DNA of 64,000 bases from Ichthyophis bannanicus (GCA_033557465.1 CM066033.1:232626109-232690108); one strand, 5' to 3'. Counted from the first letter of the stretch, positions 34,255 to 45,730 are shown. Notes: generated by a model not told the origin, from the letters alone. Translations and numbers: made by a program.

Positions 34255-34559
34255 GATGGGCCCGATAGTCGAACGGCATTTACACGGTTTGCAGCCCTGT
34301 AAACTGTGTAAATGCCTCTCACCGGGGTATTCAGTGAAACTAACATGATTAGTGCTGCTGAATATTCCCAAACCTCTCCCCATACATCCTGACGTTAACC
34401 GCTCAGCATGTCATGGGAATTCCAGGTAGGAGCGGAGGCAGCGACAGTCAATAACCAGGCAGCGGGGATATTACATGCTGCCCAGTTAGCAACCTGTGGC
34501 TAAAAGATAGGCAACGCAAAAGCTCACCTATCTTTTAGCAGCTGGAACTAACTGTGGCT
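34255..34559. mobile_element. Hairpin-rich MITE fragment
   Basis: Two inverted repeats are obvious: GCATTTACACGGTTT pairs with its partner at 34275-34314, and GCTAAAAGATAGG with CCTATCTTTTAGC at 34499-34542. The SINE that follows seems to interrupt the right side. Confidence 0.45.
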
Positions 34560-34820
34560 GGAAGGAGTGGCCTAGTGGTTGGTGCAAGTTGCCAGAGGGC
34601 TGGGGGTTTGAATCCTGTTCGAGGGCAGCAACCTTGGGCTGGAAGGACTGAGGTTTCTAGTCCCCCAGGCACTCCGTGGGCAAGCCACTTAATCCTCTGT
34701 TACCTCAGGTACAAAAACAGCGTGTGAGCCCTTTGGGGAGAAGGGAAACATATACCATACCTGCATGTACACCACTTTGATCTGGTGAAAAGTGGTAGAT
34801 AAGCATTGCTAAATAAATAA
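34560..34820 (+). mobile_element. tRNA-headed SINE
   Basis: The A-box is TGGCCTAGTGG and the B-box GGTTTGAATCC, with the same body as 32441 and a tail of AAATAAATAAA. Confidence 0.85.
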
Positions 34821-34825
34821 AGGAC

Positions 34826-34944
34826 TAGCAGAGAAGAGCAACAAAAATGATTTTAGATAGTGGAATGCCTCTCTTATGATCAAAAACTAAACAGGTTAGG
34901 GCTCTTCAGCTTAGAAAAGAGGCAACAAAGAGGGGATATGAGAA
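34826..34944 (+). pseudogene. CR1-like LINE fragment
   Basis: It encodes a piece of the RT C-terminal region (GLFSLEKRQQRGDM-like) ending where the hAT-like element begins. Confidence 0.6.
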
Positions 34945-35336
34945 CAGGGCCAGTTTAATCCTTATTTAAAAAAAAAAAACTAGGCAGCTGTCTAGGGTGG
35001 CAGCTTCTGGGGCAGTAAAGAGTAGCTGTATTCAAGGCACAAAACTGCAAAGAGCCATCTGAATGTACTTTTCCCTACAAGGAGAGCGGACAGTTTTCAA
35101 ATAACCCGTTTGCCTTAATAGATGGCTTTTGGAAATTGTCCACATTATGTGAATATATACAATACAAAACAAAGTATGACGCACTGAGAAGAATGACGTC
35201 AGGGTAATCATGATTTTTGAGTTTAATCATCAAAATCTAAAGGAATATAGGGCTAAGGACTTGACAGCTTATTAGATGGGTGGGGGCAAAGCTGAATGGT
35301 TTGCCTAGAGTGCCTAATACCTTTATACCAGCCCTG
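34945..35336. mobile_element. Non-autonomous hAT-like element in a CR1 fragment
   Basis: The termini CAGGGCCAGTTTAATCC and, read inward from the right, CAGGGCTGGTATAAAGG are similar. ATGAGAA flanks both sides (34938-34944 and 35337-35343), a 7-bp match where 8 is usual. Confidence 0.7.
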
Positions 35337-35470
35337 ATGAGAAATTTACAGACCATAAGTGGAATCAAATGGTTCAATAGGGAACAGTTATATAACCTTT
35401 AAAGCAAACACAGAAACAAGAAGACACTACAAAAAAATACCAACAGCTTTTAAAAAATTGTAGAAAGTAT

Positions 35471-36385
35471 GGGGCCAATATTCAGCGACGGTGGCCAGGC
35501 TGTTTAAAGTACCTAAGCACCACTGCATTAATTAAACCCAGATATTCAGCCCTGGAACTTCTCTGGTGTCAGACACTGAATGTCTGGTTTCACTGGACAG
35601 CAGTATAGCTCTCTAGTTAATGACGATATTCAGCCGCTAACCGGAGAGCAATAACGGGTCAAAGCTGGGACAGCTATTGAGATGATCTAAATTTAACTGG
35701 TTAAACTATCTGGTTAGCAGCTGAATATCACCACTAATCAGCCTCAATCTGCACACAGACTGCCCCAGTCTTAAACAGGCATTTGTTTCATAATCTGTGC
35801 TGATATTCACTGGCACGATCCCTCTGAGCAAACGCTTAAAATATTAGTGCTCTTCAGCTTGGAAAGGAGACGGCTGAGGAGTGATAGGATAGAAGTCTAT
35901 AAAATAATGAGTAGAGTGGGACAGGCAAATGTAGATTGGTTGTTTATGCCTTCAAAAAGTAGAAAGACTAGGGGACATGCAATGAAGTTACAATGTAGCA
36001 CATTTAAGACAAATTGGAGAAAATATTTTTTCACTCAACATGTAATCAAACTCTGGAATTTGTTGCTAGAGGATGTACTAAAAACTGTTAGTGTAGCTGG
36101 GTTTAAAAGAGGTTTACACAAGTTCCTGGAAAGAAAAGTCTATGAACCATTTTAAAGTGGACTGGGGAAATCCACTGCTTACCCTTGGGATAAGCGGCAT
36201 GGAATGTATATACTTTTTTGGGAACCTGACAGGTACTTGTGAGCGGGATTGGCCACTGTTGGGCTTGATGGACCCTTGGTCTGACCCAGTATGGAATATC
36301 TTATGTTCTTAATATCGGGATCAGGGCATTTTAGCAGGTTAGAAAATCTGTTAACCAGCTAAAAAGCCTTGAATATCCCCCCCCC
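35471..36385. mobile_element. GGGGCCAATATTCAGC-type MITE with nested CR1
   Basis: The left end GGGGCCAATATTCAGC and the right end TTGAATATCCCCCCCC are inverted. ATATTCAGC-like motifs recur inside. A CR1 fragment at 35838-36312 interrupts it. 52268-52640 is a related partial copy. Confidence 0.6.
35838..36312 (+). pseudogene. CR1 LINE 3' fragment (ORF2 end and 3' UTR)
   Basis: The open stretch 35847-36155 encodes the ORF2 C-terminus (SLERRRLRSDRIEVYKIM to LHKFLERKVYEPF), followed by the 3' UTR with GGTCTGACCCAGTATGGAAT and CTTATGTTCTTA. It is diverged from the young CR1s. Confidence 0.9.
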
Positions 36386-36411
36386 TCCACATATTATATA
36401 TTCACTTGTGC

Positions 36412-36690
36412 ATAATTAAGCTGTGGAATCTATTGCTGCGGTATGTGGTACAGGATGTGCTGTGCAGGTTTCAACAGAGGTTGAATACTATAAATTGCCG
36501 GAAGAAATGTTCATAAAATGTTATTGGCCAGGTAGACTTTTGAGAGCCATCACTTATCCCTGGAAATAAGCTATGTGAAATTTCATCAACTTTTTTAGGT
36601 TTCTGCTGGGTAATTGTGATCCAGATTGGCCAATGGGCTTCATGGACTTTGGTCTGACTCACAATGGATTTTCTTATGTTTTGTTTCAAT
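36412..36690 (+). pseudogene. Old CR1 LINE 3' fragment
   Basis: Decayed ORF2 end and 3' UTR, recognised from GGACTTTGGTCTGACTCACA and TTTCTTATGTTTTG at the end. Confidence 0.7.
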
Positions 36691-37055
36691 ACTGACCTCA
36701 GAATATGACAACAGTTAAAAACCAATTGGCCCATTTGGTCTGCCCACATGACTTCTGATTTTCTACCTCTTTGGGTAGATTAGCATACAAATTTCCCTAT
36801 TCAAATCAACATCAACTCCTTTTATCCAGCCATAACAGCTATCACTGTCCTCTATATCTGTCCTAAGCATGATATTTGATGTTGGATTTATAAGCAAGGT
36901 CAGTTTGAGATGGTTATCTACTTGGAGTCTGGGTGTGAATCTTCTTGTACGTTCAGTGCTGCTTTACCACTGTCATTAGGCTTGTAAATGTGACTGCTCC
37001 ATGAGATTATTGCAAATATTTTGTAAACCTCATGCAATCATATTATGAGAGTTAA
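36691..37055. other. Mostly unassigned; possible LINE tail
   Basis: CCCATTTGGTCTGCCCA near 36729 resembles a reverse-strand L3-like tail. Nothing else is recognised. Confidence 0.4.
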
Positions 37056-38010
37056 AGAAAAAATTCCATCCTCAAACTGGAATGCTACAAGATGCTCAAG
37101 GATCCATGTTGAATGATGCTGAGAAGATCAAGAAAAGTTGGAAAGAATATATAGAGCCATTATACCATAAAGATCAAGTGGACCAACAGCCATTTCAACC
37201 TGAACCTTATGATCAGGAACCATTGGTGATGAAAGAAGAAGTTGAAGCAGCATTGAAAGCCTTATCAAAGAACAAAGCACCGGGCACTGATGACATTCCC
37301 ATATTACATCAATCGAATGAAGCTGTTATCATACTTACAAGACTCTGCCAGGAAATTTGGAAAACAAATTCATGGCCAACTAACTGGAAACAATCTGTGT
37401 TTATATCAATACTGAAGAAAGATGACCCGACTGACTGTGGAAATTATCGCACAATCGCTCTGCTCCCACATGCCAGCAAGATTCTACTCAAGATCATTCA
37501 GCAGAGACTACAACCATATCTGGAATAAGAACTGCCTGAAGTGTAAGCAGGTTTCAGGAAAGGGCGAGGAACGAGAGACATCATTGTAGATGTGAGATGG
37601 ATCCTTGAAAAGACAAAAGAATGCCAAAAGAATATTCATATGTGTTTTATTGACTACAGCAAGGCTTTTGACTGTGTAAACCATGAGAAACTCTAGGCCA
37701 CATTAAGAAGCATGGGTATACCAGAACACCTGATAGTTCTTTTGCACAACTTTTACATTGATCAAGAAGCAACAGTTTGAATGGAACTAGGAGAAACAGA
37801 ATAGTTTAAAATCAACAAAGGTGTATGACAAGGCTGCATACTTCCCCCTACCTGTTTAATTTATATTCAGAACAAATCATCAGAGAAGCAGAACTGTATA
37901 AAGACAACCGAGGTGTGAAGATCGATGGAAGACTCATCAGCAACCTTTACTATGCTGATGATACCACATTACTGGCTGAAAGTGGAGATGATCTGAAACA
38001 TTCAGGGGAG

Positions 38011-38290
38011 GAGGGAGGAGTGGCCTAGTGGTTGGGGCAAGTTATCTCAGGCCAGAAGGTCAGGGATTCATAATCCCACTAGAGGACAGCAACCTTGGGC
38101 CAGAAGGGCTGGGGTTTCTAGTCCCACAGGCACCCTTGGTGATATTGGGCAAGCCACTTAACCCTCCATTGCCCATGTTCCCTGCAAATAGTTATTTCCA
38201 AGTTATAATGCCCTGTTCAATGTAATTTCAGTTTGTTCAATGTAAACCACCTTGATATCATGAAAGGCAATATACAAGAAATGTAAAATA
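38011..38290 (+). mobile_element. tRNA-headed SINE inside the BovB-like element
   Basis: It carries the same A-box head and GCCACTTAACCCTCCATTGC body as 32441, with a tail ending TGTAAAATAAA. The host RT frame resumes after it. Confidence 0.85.
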
Positions 38291-38721
38291 AATTTGCTGA
38301 TCAAGGAACATAGTCTTAAAATGGGTCTGCACCTTAATGTTAAGAAGACAAAGATCCTGACAATTGGCAAAATCAAGTTCATCATTGATGGAGAAGAAAT
38401 TGAAATAGTTGACAATTTTAATGTACTTGCATCAATAATCAATAAAGAAATGACAAGCAGTCAAGAAAACTGCCAATGCATTGCTCTTGGCAGAATGACT
38501 ATGAATGACCTAGACAAGATTCTCAAGAGCAGAGATGTCTCTCTCCATACAAAGATTCAACTTGTCCAGGCCATGGTATTTTCAATAATGTCATATGTAT
38601 GCAAATGTTGGACAGTGAAAAAGATAGACAGGAAGAAAGCTAATGCCTTTAAATTATGGTGCTGGCAATGAATACAATGTATATCATGGACTGCCTGAAG
38701 AACAAACCAGTCAGTACTAGA

Positions 38722-39345
38722 GGAACATAACAAGATATGCCATACTGGGTCAGACCAAGGTCCATCAAGCCCAGTATCCTGTTTCCAACAATGGCCAATC
38801 TAGGTCATACGTACCTAGCAGTTTCCCCAAAAGACACAGGTTCCACAATGCTTGTACTGGGTCAAGCATTGATATCCTGGGTCCCTTCTTAATAATGGTT
38901 TATGGACCTTTCCTCCAGGAACTTGTCCAAACCTTTTTTAAACTCAGCTACACTAAAACCCTTTACTACATCTTCTGGTAGCAAATTCCAGAGTTTGATT
39001 ACACATTGAGTAAAAAATATTTTCTTTTATTAGTCTTAAATAGTTTACCCTGTAGCTTCATTGCATGTCCCCTAGTCTTTCTATATTCTGATAACATAAA
39101 CAATCGATCTACGTTTACCCGTTCCACTCCATTCATTAATTTATAGACTTCTATCATATCTCCCCTCAGCCGTCTCTTTTCCAGGTTAAAGAGCCCTAAC
39201 CTTTTTAGCCTTTCTTCATAGGAGTATCCTTCCATCCCCTTTATCATTTTGGTGGCTCTTCTCTGAACCTTTTCTAATAGCGCTATATCCTTTTTAAGAT
39301 ACGGTGACCAGAATTGCACACATTATTCAAGGTGCGGTCTCACCT
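38722..39345 (-). pseudogene. CR1 LINE 3' fragment inside the BovB-like element
   Basis: Frame 38999-39319 encodes QFWSPYLKKDIALLEKVQRR to the ORF2 C-terminus. The 3' tail is AACATAACAAGATATGCC on the plus strand. The host LINE continues on both sides. Confidence 0.9.
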
Positions 39346-39956
39346 TAGAAGCTCAGATGACAAGACTTTGACTTTCATACTTTGGACATATCATGCGAGA
39401 TCATTGAGAGAGAGATCATTGAGAAAGACATAATGCTTGGCAAGGTAGAAGGTCACTGTAAAAGAAGAAGGCTGGCAATGAGATGGATCGATACAATAAC
39501 AGCAGCTATGGATACCACTCTTTCAACAATGAGCTGCTTGGCTGAAGACCAAACAAAGTATAGGTCAACTATCCAGAGGGTTGCCAGGAGTCGACACCTA
39601 CTCGACGGCACTTAACAACAACAACAGGGTTGTCACCAGGTCCAGTCCTCAGAAATTAGAGTTGTAACTATGACTATTCTGTGTAGGTTTCCCTGGCCTT
39701 CTTGGAAACCCAGTATAATCCTATTGCCACTCTGTCCAGTAGCTTGTGTTCTCCTTACTTTTTCCCTCTAAGGTTTCATATAACCTTGCAAACACAATAG
39801 GCCACTCTTATTCCTCTACCTGTTATCCCCCACTATATTCCTTTTTGAGCATGTTTAAGTTCTGCCATTTTTTTGGGTGTCACTACCTCTGCCAGAAGAT
39901 TCGCTACCCTTTCATTTAAAAGGCATGCTCTCTTATTTTCTTTGAACCTTCTTCCC

Positions 39957-39973
39957 TTTAGTAAACATGCCCC
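39957..39973 (-). repeat. Isolated GTA right terminus
   Basis: TTTAGTAAACATGCCCC followed by TAA is identical to the right terminus of copies A and C. No partner left terminus or GTA body is evident within several kilobases to the left, so this is a truncated or solo end. Confidence 0.6.
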
Positions 39974-40234
39974 TAAATTTAATTGTTTCAGATTTGGCCG
40001 GCACAAGAAAATATTAACTGCAATATCAGTGAAAGCAGAAGAGCCAACGCCTACCAAACTAGTTACAAACATGGTGCAGCAGGATAGAAACAACTTGTTT
40101 CTCAGGCACTCTTCCCAATGGAGAATAGACCTCAATGTGGTCTTGGTAAAGTTCTGTATTCATCACCTCCATAATCTCCTCAGTGTCTGGATAATTCTTT
40201 TAACAGGAAAGACAACCCCAAAGTTGCAGAATCA

Positions 40235-40753
40235 GTGACCACAAAGAAGCGAAGGGTAGTGGTGGTTGGTGACTTTCTTTTAAGGGGTACTGAGGCATCC
40301 ATCTGCCAACCAGACTTGATGTCCAGAGAGGTATGCTGTCTGCCAGGTGCCAAAATCCAAGACATTATGGAGAGTTTGCCAAGACTCATCAAGCCCACTG
40401 ACTATTACCCAATGTTGCTAATCCATGTTGGAACAAATGAAACTGCCAGGTATCCCTCTGAGCATATCAAAAGTGACTTCATGGCTCTGGGACAGAGGGT
40501 GAAGCATATAGATGTACAGTTGGTATTCTCTTCAATTCTCCCTGTTGAGGGTAAAGGCCAAGGCAGAGAGGCTCGCATCCTGGAGATGAAAGCATGGCTG
40601 CATGGATGGTGTCATCTAGAGCATTTTGGTTTCCTGGACCATGGGATGCTGTTCCAAGGGTTGCAGAGCAGAGATGGCAATCATCTGTCCAAGAAAGGTC
40701 AACTCATCTTCAGTAGTAGACTGGCTAATCTACTGAAGCGGGCTTTAAACTAG
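40235..40753 (+). pseudogene. CR1 ORF1: SGNH/esterase-like domain
   Basis: The translated segment begins KKRRVVVVGDFLLRGTEASI and contains CLPGAKIQDI, LLIHVGTNETAR and GNHLSKKGQLIF. These correspond to the blocks of the esterase domain of CR1 ORF1. The catalytic Ser expected in the GDS block is replaced here (GDF). ORF1 proteins of this type bind the LINE RNA. It stops just before ORF2 begins. The reading frame probably extends upstream of 40235, as NRKDNPKVAESVT is in frame. Confidence 0.85.
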
Positions 40754-40758
40754 ATTCA

Positions 40759-41480
40759 TTGGGGATGGGTGAAGACAGCCCCAAGGTAAGTGAAAGCCCC
40801 CAGGTAAGTGAAACGCTAAATACCTTTATGGAAATGGGTAAAAGGGGTAACATATGGAAAGCAGTGTGTATAAATGCCCGTAGCATGGGAAATAAGATCC
40901 CTGATGTTGAAGCTTTGATGGAAGTGGCTGACTTGGATTTAGTGGCAGTTACAGAAACATGGTTCACAGAAAACCATGATTGGGATGTAACTATACTAGG
41001 CTATACTTTATTCAGAAAGGACAGGGTAGGAAGAAGGGGAGGAGGAGGGGCACTATATGTAAAAAAATAATATTAAAGCTTTGGAATTACAGAGCTTAAA
41101 AGGAAGAGAGGAGGCACTGTGGGTTAAACTAGAAAGAGGGAAAGAGAAATCTATTTGCATTGGCGTGATATATAGACCTCCCTCACAAGAGGAGGAAGTA
41201 GACAGAGAGTTAATTGAAGACATATGCAGTATTGCTAGGAAAGGGGAAGTGCTACTGATAGAGAATTTCAATATGCCAGATGTGGATTGGCACACTCCTG
41301 ATGCAGTATCATCTAGAAGTAAATAGGTCCTGGATTCTCTACAGGAAGAACTATTCAGGCAATTGATAACAGACCCCACACATGAAGGGGCCATATTGGA
41401 CTTGGTGCTTACCAATGGTGAAAGTGTTTCTGATGTTATAGTGGGAGATCATTTTGCATCCAGTGAACACCAGATGGTGT
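40759..41480 (+). pseudogene. CR1 ORF2 endonuclease domain
   Basis: INARSMGNKIPDVEAL, VAVTETWF and GVIYRPPSQ mark an APE-type endonuclease. The block usually reading GDFN is ENFN here, and stops at 41068 and 41325 break the frame. In the family this enzyme nicks target DNA to prime reverse transcription. Confidence 0.85.
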
Positions 41481-41675
41481 GATTCAGTATTATGACTAGG
41501 GCTGTTAGAATCCATTCAAAAGTGAGGGTCTTAGACTATAGGAAAACTAACTTTGTCAAGATGGGCCAATAAATCAGGGAGTCGTTAGCGGGATGGGAAC
41601 AGCTGGGGGGATGTAGAAAAACAGTGGGCAAAACTGAAAGGGGATATTTTAAGGGCAACCAACTTTTTTGTTAAA

Positions 41676-41990
41676 ATGGTAAATAAAGGTAAAAGGAAAA
41701 GGAGACCGCTATGGCTTTCGAAAGAAGTAACTGAAAAGGTGAAGAAAAAGTGGGAGGCCTTCATGAAATACAAGAGATCAAAGAGAAAGGAAGACAGGCA
41801 ACTATATTTGGAAAAATTTAGAGAATCTAGCACAGTAGTCAGAAAAGCAAAGATTCAAAAAGAGGAGGAAATAGCCAATGCAATAAAATGGGGGGATAAG
41901 ACATTTTTCAGATATGTTAGTGAGACGAGGAAGGAACCAAGACAAAAATGTGAGCAGTATACAAAACTTTTATTGGTCCTTATATATTAA
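41676..41990 (+). pseudogene. CR1 ORF2 linker between endonuclease and RT
   Basis: A basic region RRPLWLSKEVTEKVKKKW and YVSETRKE precedes the insert junction near 41937, beyond which the frame is insert sequence. The host reading resumes at about 42433. Confidence 0.75.
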
Positions 41991-42416
41991 AAGAAAGGGG
42001 GCCAGACCCAACACAGGCCGTGTTTCGTAGATACTTCGTCAGGGGTGAGGCACACCACAAACTACAAAACAGAATAAAATCATAAAAAAGCATTGTAAAA
42101 ACAATAACAGTAATTGATAATCATAAAATGCAATAATCAATTTAAAACCATATTAAAAACAAATTGTAATAAACAAAGAGTAAAAAATAGTAAACATGAA
42201 CTATTAATAACCAAAGTGAACATGAAAAAGTGATGGTTTCACATATTTATTTATTTATTTATTAACATATTGTTATGACTTTTTCATGTGGTGTAATTAA
42301 TAGTGCTTTTATGATTACTTTTAATATATAAGGACCAATAAAAGGTTTGTATACTGCTCACGTTTTTGTCTTGGTTGCTATGCTTGTCTACGTGGCAGTT
42401 GCTGTTTCCTTTTTGG
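41937..42416. mobile_element. Penelope-like (PLE) insert with long terminal inverted repeats and long target duplication
   Basis: About 58 bp at the left (AACCAAGACAAAAATGTGAG onward) recur inverted at the right (ending near 42383). The host sequence TAGTGAGACGAGGAAGGA is repeated on both sides, at about 41919-41936 and 42417-42434, an 18-bp target duplication. Long duplication plus inverted terminal sequence and the ribozyme-like motif at 42003-42052 suggest a non-autonomous Penelope-type retroelement. No RT or GIY-YIG frame is present. Confidence 0.6.
42003..42052 (-). ncRNA. Possible hammerhead ribozyme-like motif
   Basis: On the minus strand CTGACGA (42036-42042) is followed by a small GTA/TAC stem and GAAAC (42022-42026), then ACGGCC-TGTGTT. 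ACCC before CTGA can pair with GGGT after the last block. There is one extra A beside the small stem relative to the textbook core. Hammerhead motifs are known from Penelope-like elements. Catalysis is not shown. Confidence 0.35.
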
Positions 42417-42504
42417 TAGTGAGACGAGGAAGGACAAAAATGGTATTGTCAGACTCAAGGGTGAAGGGGAGGAATATGTAGAAGATGATGAAAATAAAGC
42501 AGAA

Positions 42505-43740
42505 TTGCTTAACAAATATTTCTGTTCTGTGTTCACAGATGAAGAACCAGGAAAAGGACCTCAGAAAACACCCACAAACAGGAACAGAAGCGAGGGGCGT
42601 CTTGAACAATTTTCAGATGACTGTGCTTGTGAGAAACTAGCTCAACTTAACGTACACAAAGCGATGGGACCAGATTGGATACACCCTAGAATACTGAGGG
42701 AACTTGGGGACGTTCTAGCAGCTCCACTGACTGACCTTTTCAATGCCTCGTTGGAGTCGGGAGTGGTGCCAAAGAACTGGAGAGAGGCTCATGTGGTGCC
42801 TTTACACAAAAGCGGAAGTAAGGATGTGTTTGAAAACTACAGGCCGGTTAGTTTAACTTTGGTGGTGAGTAAATTATTGGAAACGCTGCTGAAAGAGAAA
42901 ATAGTGAGGTTTCTGGAGTCCAGCAGATTACAGGATCCAAGGCACAATGGATTCACCAGAGGCAGGTCTTGTCAGACAAATCTGATTGATTTCTTTGACT
43001 GGGTGACCAGGGAGTTGGACCAAGGGAGAGCCCTAGATGTGGTGTATTTAGATTTCAGTAAAGCCTTTGACACCATTCCTCACAGGCGACTTATAAACAC
43101 CTTTGACACCATTCCTCACAGGCGACTTATAAACAAACTGAGCACCCTGAGGATGGGCCCTAAAGTTACTGTTTGGGTTAGAAATTGGTTGAGTGGGAGG
43201 CGACAAAGACTACAGGTAAATGGAGCTCACTCTGAGGAGAAGGAAGTTACCAGTGTTGTGCCCCAGGGATCTGTCCTTGGTTTGATTCTTTTTAACATCT
43301 TTGTTAGTGATATAGCGGAAAGGCTGTGGGGTAAGGTTTGCCTCTTTGCAAATGATACTAAAATCTGCAATAGAGTAAACACCCAGGAAGGTGTAGATAA
43401 AATGAGGAGGGATCTAGCTAAGCTTGAAGAATGGTCTAGAATTTGGCAGCTGGGATTTAATGTTAAAAAATGCAAGGTTATGCATTTGGGGTACAGCAAT
43501 CCAAGGGAGCAATATAGTATAGGGGGTGAAGTACTTTTGTCCACTAAAGAAGAGCGGGACCTAGGCGTGGTTGTGTCTGATGATCTTAAAGTAACTAAAC
43601 AGGCAGAAAAGGCAACAGCAAAAGCTAGAAGGATGCTTGGGTGCATACAGAGAGGAATGGCTAGCAGAAAAAAGGAGGTGATAGTGCCTCTGTATAAGTG
43701 TTTGGTGCGGCCTCATTTGGAGTATTGTGTGCAATTTTGA
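42505..43740 (+). pseudogene. CR1 ORF2 reverse transcriptase with internal duplication
   Basis: The frame is open for 411 codons. Palm motif A is VYLDFSKAFDTI, motif B SVVPQGSVLGLILF (usual SGVPQGS changed), and motif C is FANDTKI, in which the first Asp of the FADD box is Asn. A 36-bp tandem duplication (43066-43101 and 43102-43137) repeats FDTIPHRRLIN just after motif A, in frame. The stop at 43738 cuts the C-terminal part. It cannot be an active polymerase as it stands. Confidence 0.9.
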
Positions 43741-43770
43741 AGACTGCACCTTCAGAAGGATATAAACAGG

Positions 43771-44165
43771 ATGGAGTCAGTACAGAGGGTGGCTACTAAA
43801 ATGGTTAGTGGTCTTCATTATAAAGCATATGTGGACAGACTTAAGGATCTTAATATGTACACCTTAGAGGAAAGGCGGGATAGAGGTGATATGATTGAGA
43901 CATTTAAATACCTCTATGGCATAAATGCACAGGGGGGGAGCCTCTTTCAGTTGAAAGCAAGTACTGCTACAAGGGGACATGGGATGAGGGTGAAAGGGGA
44001 TATAGATTCAGGAGAGATATGCGGAAATATTTCTTTACGGAAAGAGTGGTAGATCCGTGGAATAGTCTCCCAGTGGAGGTGGTAGAGATGAGGACGGTAT
44101 CTGAATTTAAAAAATCATGGGACAAACACAGAGGATCTCTAAAGGAAAAAAGGGGACTGTTGTAG
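43771..44165 (+). pseudogene. CR1 ORF2 C-terminal part
   Basis: ESVQRVATKMVSGL and YTLEERRDRGDMIETFKYL align with the reverse-strand fragment at 17820-18368. A frameshift occurs near 44000. Confidence 0.85.
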
Positions 44166-44235
44166 TTGTTGTTATGGAAGGACAGACTAGATAGGCCCCG
44201 TGGACTTTTTCTGTCATCATTTTTCTATGTTTCTA

Positions 44236-44799
44236 TAGCATAGACATAGCCTGCCATAGCAAACTAACTGGCAATAGAAGGTCTGTTGAGGGTGACTCAA
44301 AGCATATTTAATTGAATAGGATAAATATAACATCTTGTCTTGTATACTTTTGAAATATTACAAAGTACATAAAGGGTTCAGTTTTGATTTAGCAATTCAG
44401 ATTTATTTAGTCTGTAATTCAAACATAGATGCAAGCAACTGTTCACACAATGTATTATAATCTATCTTTTCTGCTTAACAAAATCTCATCCTCTTTCAAA
44501 TCCAGTTCAATACTTCGAAAAACCCTAACATTTATAACAGATGCATCTTTGCCCCATTGTTCTTCAAAAGGTCTCTCTGTGAATGAAGCTCAGTACTATG
44601 GAAGCATGCAAGATGAATAACTGATAGTACTGGAGTATGTCTTCTTGGGGTTGTTATGTTGACTCAGCAGTTAAACTATGCATTCATCCAAAGGACCCAG
44701 AAACAATGCCCAAGGAAGGACTCTGCATTCCAGGCCAGTCAAGGCTGAGGATCCCCTGCATATAAAAACTCTCGTCCCCTGTTTGATGTGTTTGTCTCA
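44236..44799. other. Unassigned stretch
   Basis: No gene or repeat terminus was recognised. Confidence 0.4.
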
Positions 44800-44905
44800 C
44801 ATAGATTATAAGCTCTTTTGAGAAGGAACTGTCTCTTACATGTATACAATATGTACAACACTGCATATACCTTGTAGGACTATACAAATGATTAGTAGTA
44901 GGATG
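44800..44905 (+). repeat. MIR/L2-like 3' tail
   Basis: GATTATAAGCTCTTTTGAGA then ACTGTCTCTT and ACAACACTGCATATACCTTG are characteristic of the shared 3' region of L2 LINEs and MIR-type SINEs. Confidence 0.65.
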
Positions 44906-45730
44906 CTTCTCTGAGGCAAAGTTCACGGTCCCAGGTAAGAGGGAGTTCCAGCCACTGCTCAACAACATTGACACCCAGTAGCCAGATTCAGGATACATGT
45001 TATTGCATTCTACTCCCCTGGCCATGAACTGCTATAGTAATGGCTGAGCAAAGTAAGTTGGAAGGGATATACAAATAGGGGAAAAATCTTGGGCTGTTGT
45101 ACCTGAATGTAACTCCCTTGGAGCAACTACTGAAGAGACATGGGCTAAGTCAAAATCCCCTTCCCCTCTCCCCCCCACCCCACCACCCCAACAGAGGGTA
45201 TTTCTAAATGATCAGGAATATTGAAATTGACTGGAGAAAAAGGCAGTTCTAACAATTGAAATCCTCTGCATGAAACACATTTTAGAAAGGCACAAGTACT
45301 CTAGAAAAGTTGCATCGACTAACTCTGTTATTTCACCCTGTATTTCTTTGTTGTCCCTGCAAAAAAAAAAAAAAAATTCAAATTCTTGCATTATGGTCAT
45401 TTTCTACCTTTCTTTCCGTGTTCATCCAAGGCTCTCCTTAACATATGGTGCATAATTTATCATGAGTTTCTAAAGAGAAAACTTCTCATTTGGTTAATTG
45501 CAGCCTTCTGTTATCAACTCATTTCTATGACATAGAGCACGGTGGGTGTCGTGAAGCATGAGTATATTTCATAAATCTTAAACAACTATATTTCGCAAAG
45601 CGTGCAATATTTTATACAGTTTATAGTTTATTAAGTTTTTTATAGACCACCTTTCAGTATCAGGCAAAGCGGTTTACTACTAAACTAGAATAAAACAAAG
45701 GGAAATGAAAAGGTTAAAAAGTGACAATTT
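44906..45730. other. Mostly unassigned; L2-like tail at its right side
   Basis: Around 45620-45712, reverse-strand AAACCGCTTTGCCTGATACT resembles an L2-type tail. A poly-A tract lies at 45361-45376. No gene is supported. Confidence 0.4.

Larger units (their letters stand above)
37056..39626 (+). pseudogene. BovB-like RTE LINE, decayed and twice interrupted
   Basis: Frame 37082-37528 encodes the RT start (VEAALKALSKNKAPGTDDIP, NYRTIALLPHASKILLKI). Motif A (CFIDYSKAFDCV) follows near 37645 after a stop at 37526. Motif C (YYADDTTLLAES) is near 37950. The post-RT part with KSRDVSLHTKIQLVQAMVF is at 38294-38671. The 3' end reads GTCGACACCTACTCGACGG then CACTTAACAACAACAACAG, the classic end of this LINE type. 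A SINE (38011-38290) and a CR1 piece (38722-39345) sit inside. Stops and frameshifts show it is inactive. RTE elements encode an endonuclease plus RT; the endonuclease is missing here through 5' truncation. Confidence 0.88.
39990..44235 (+). mobile_element. Near full-length CR1-type LINE, decayed, with a nested insert
   Basis: Parts in order: ORF1 with an esterase-like domain (40235-40753), ORF2 endonuclease (about 40840-41480), a basic linker (41676-41940), an unrelated insert (41937-42416), RT (42505-43740), C-terminal part (43771-44160) and a 3' end with TTTCTATGTTTCTATAG. It belongs to the same lineage as 17634-18598 and differs from the CR1 at 10380. Stops and frameshifts make it inactive. 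Confidence 0.88.
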
